From Clostridia bacterium (GTDB lineage: Bacteria; Bacillota_E; SLMV01; PUMD01): DNA of 7,945 bases. Position numbers and translations under genes: made by a program. The stretch covers positions 1 through 7,945 of the forward strand of contig SKXF01000315.1 of the NCBI GenBank assembly GCA_007128555.1, in the 5' to 3' direction. The notes beneath the pieces were generated by a model. That model saw only the letters and a list, made by a program, of their open reading frames with translations, ran no database searches and had not been told where the DNA came from. Numbering within the stretch: position 1 is the first letter of the stretch; each line of letters starts with the position of its first letter. This document shows, one piece after another, positions 6,741 to 7,945 of the stretch.

Positions 6741-7945
6741 ATGTTTCCACTGACGATTAACGGCATAGAAGTTATGGCAGAGAAAGGCATGACTGTCTTT
6801 GAAGCTGCAGAGAAGGTAGGGATCTACATTCCCACCCTGTGTCACCATGAGGATCTCTCTACCTTTGGCGCCTGTCGTGTCTGCATGGTCGAAGCCAACG
6901 GTTGGCTGGTGACGGCCTGCCGTGCCCCTGTTGAGGAGGGGATGGTTGTCCATACAGATTCCGAGGAGGTAAGACAGGTCCGCCGTAGCAATGTGGAGTT
7001 GATCCTCGCCAATCACAATGAGGACTGCCAGACCTGTGACAAGAACAACAACTGCAAGTTGCAGGAAGTATCCGCCTTCGTGGGGGTTACCCCTGACCGA
7101 ATGAAGAGAATGCGGCGCTTCGTCACGGACGAGCCTGTAGACGATAGCAACCCGTTTTTCGACCGGGACCAGACAAAATGCATCGTTTGCGGTGTGTGCA
7201 TCCGGACCTGTGAAGAGATCAATGGTGTTGGTGCCATTGATTTTGCCTTCAGGGGTTATGGGACATCGATCAGTGTCCTTGGCAACAAGCCCATCTATGA
7301 TTCCAAGTGTGAGTCCTGTGGTGAGTGTGTCGAGAGATGTCCAACAGGAGCCCTCTCTGTGAAGAAGCAGTACATTGCCGAGCGCGAGGTAGACAGTATC
7401 TGCTCGTATTGTGGCGTGGGTTGTGGCATTACCATTGGGGTACGTGGTGAAGAGGTGGTAGGTGTACGGGGTGAGAAAGATAACCCGGTGAACCACGGGG
7501 AGCTCTGTGTAAAGGGACGCTATGGCTTCAGTTTCATCAACCACCCTGATCGTTTGAAGGCCCCCCTGGTCAAGAAAAATGGAGCGTTTGAAGAGGTCTC
7601 CTGGGATGAGGCACTGGACCTGGTGGCAGGGAAATTGAATGGCTACAGGGAGAAGTATGGGGCAGATTCCCTGGGAGGTATTAGCTCTGCACGCTGTACG
7701 AGTGAAGAGAACTACCTTTTCCAGAAGCTCTTCCGCATGGCTGGGACCAATAGTATCGACCATTGCGCACGCCTGTGACACGCTCCAACCGTAGCCGGTC
7801 TGGCTACAGCATTCGGTAGTGGCGCAATGACCAACAGCATCGCTGATATCGAAGAGACAGGGGCCTTCTTCATCATAGGTTCTAACACGACAGAGACCCA
7901 TCCTGTGATTGGCTACAGGGTAAGGAGGGCCAGGAAAAGGGGAGC
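6741..7945 (+). CDS. fdhF: Selenocysteine-containing NAD(P)-linked formate dehydrogenase catalytic subunit (3' partial)
   Basis: The frame runs 401 codons to the window edge if TGA 7776-7778 is read as selenocysteine (residue 346). Domains in order: NuoG-type [2Fe-2S] ferredoxin (C34, C45, C48, C60); His-Cys [4Fe-4S] (H92, C96, C99, C105); 2[4Fe-4S] ferredoxin (C147/C150/C153/C157 and C190/C193/C196/C200); then the molybdopterin oxidoreductase domain with its proximal [4Fe-4S] (C221, C224, C228, C256) and the conserved Lys258 in CVKG. The active site reads [16 protein letters not shown], matching the Sec-His pair of FDH-H and related enzymes; SNTTETHPV follows as in the family. It should interconvert formate and CO2 at a Mo- or W-bis-pterin-guanine-dinucleotide centre; the metal cannot be told from sequence. 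The family is also named fdhA. ATG 6741 follows AAAGG (6726-6730) by 10 nt; an in-frame TTG at 6735 is the alternative. No twin-arginine signal is present, so it is cytosolic. The C-terminal half lies outside the window. Confidence 0.95.
7776..7778 (+). other. In-frame TGA read as selenocysteine (Sec346)
   Basis: TGA falls exactly at the catalytic Sec/Cys position of formate dehydrogenases, between HCARL and HAPTVAGL. The same frame then continues with at least 55 residues of canonical FDH sequence ([22 protein letters not shown]) with no stop. This implies a working SelA/SelB/SelC/SelD system elsewhere in the genome. A sequencing error turning TGT or TGC into TGA is the only serious alternative, and the adjacent SECIS hairpin argues against it. 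Confidence 0.94.
7776..7807 (+). promoter_or_regulatory. Bacterial SECIS element
   Basis: GTAGCC (7791-7796) and GGCTAC (7802-7807) form a perfect 6-bp stem closed by the five-base loop GGTCT (7797-7801). The loop begins 18 nt after the TGA, the same spacing and the same GGUCU loop as I recall for the E. coli fdhF SECIS recognised by SelB. The hairpin lies wholly in coding sequence (VAGLAT), so it is constrained by both the protein and the RNA. The lower stem toward the TGA is weaker. Confidence 0.88.

Noticed and set aside
7776..7778. Reading the TGA as a true stop or as a pseudogene-making mutation of the FDH gene.
   Set aside because: Its position at the catalytic Sec site, the intact frame after it and the SECIS hairpin at the right distance all favour selenocysteine.
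6651..7901. A 416-codon open frame on the minus strand opposite the FDH gene.
   Set aside because: It is antisense to a gene with many conserved Cys motifs and has no recognisable domain; it is a shadow frame.
1..7945. CRISPR array, insertion sequence, tRNA or rRNA gene.
   Set aside because: No regularly spaced direct repeats, transposase motifs with terminal repeats, cloverleaf or conserved rRNA stretches were seen on reading the window.

Overview
The window looks like a chromosomal segment from a strictly anaerobic bacterium of moderate G+C. Its best-supported content is an operon for a soluble, pyridine-nucleotide-linked, selenocysteine-containing formate dehydrogenase. A selenoprotein FDH joined to NuoE- and NuoF-like subunits, near DUF362 and rubredoxin-type proteins, suggests a syntrophic or sulfate-reducing Desulfobacterota-like organism, or a similar anaerobe. 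This taxonomic guess is inference; there is no rRNA or other marker in the window.

Layout, all genes on the + strand: (1) positions 1-549 are mostly non-coding, perhaps with the tail of an upstream gene at the very edge; (2) 550-882 encodes a 110-residue protein with an N-terminal rubredoxin-like CxxC...CxxC knuckle; (3) 883-1487 is a 605-nt gap with two strong inverted repeats (989-1045 and 1149-1180); (4) 1488-2330 and 2639-3547 encode two divergent DUF362-family proteins, separated by a 308-nt spacer; (5) 3548-4388 is an 841-nt gap with a coding-like fragment, a 10-bp hairpin and an 8-bp dyad close to the operon start; (6) 4389-7945 is the tight operon: NuoE-like subunit (4389-4841), NuoF-like flavoprotein with an extra thioredoxin-like domain and a 2[4Fe-4S] tail (4831-6726), and the formate dehydrogenase catalytic subunit (6741 to beyond the window end).

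The main hidden signal is in the last gene. Its reading frame meets TGA at 7776-7778, but this is almost certainly selenocysteine and not a stop. It lies in the FDH active-site motif ([16 protein letters not shown]), the same frame continues as canonical FDH to the window edge, and a perfect 6-bp hairpin with a GGTCT loop sits 18 nt after the TGA, where a bacterial SECIS element should be. A standard-code gene caller would cut the enzyme to 345 residues.

How the genes work together: the catalytic subunit should oxidise formate (or reduce CO2) at a Mo/W-bis-pterin-Sec site. Electrons would pass through the chain of Fe-S clusters in its NuoG-like N-terminus to the NuoF-like FMN/NAD(P) subunit and the NuoE-like [2Fe-2S] subunit, with the ferredoxin-type tail of the NuoF-like subunit as a possible second electron outlet. 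The rubredoxin-like and DUF362 proteins are plausible redox or Fe-S accessory proteins, but the long spacers mean no functional link to the FDH operon can be claimed from sequence.
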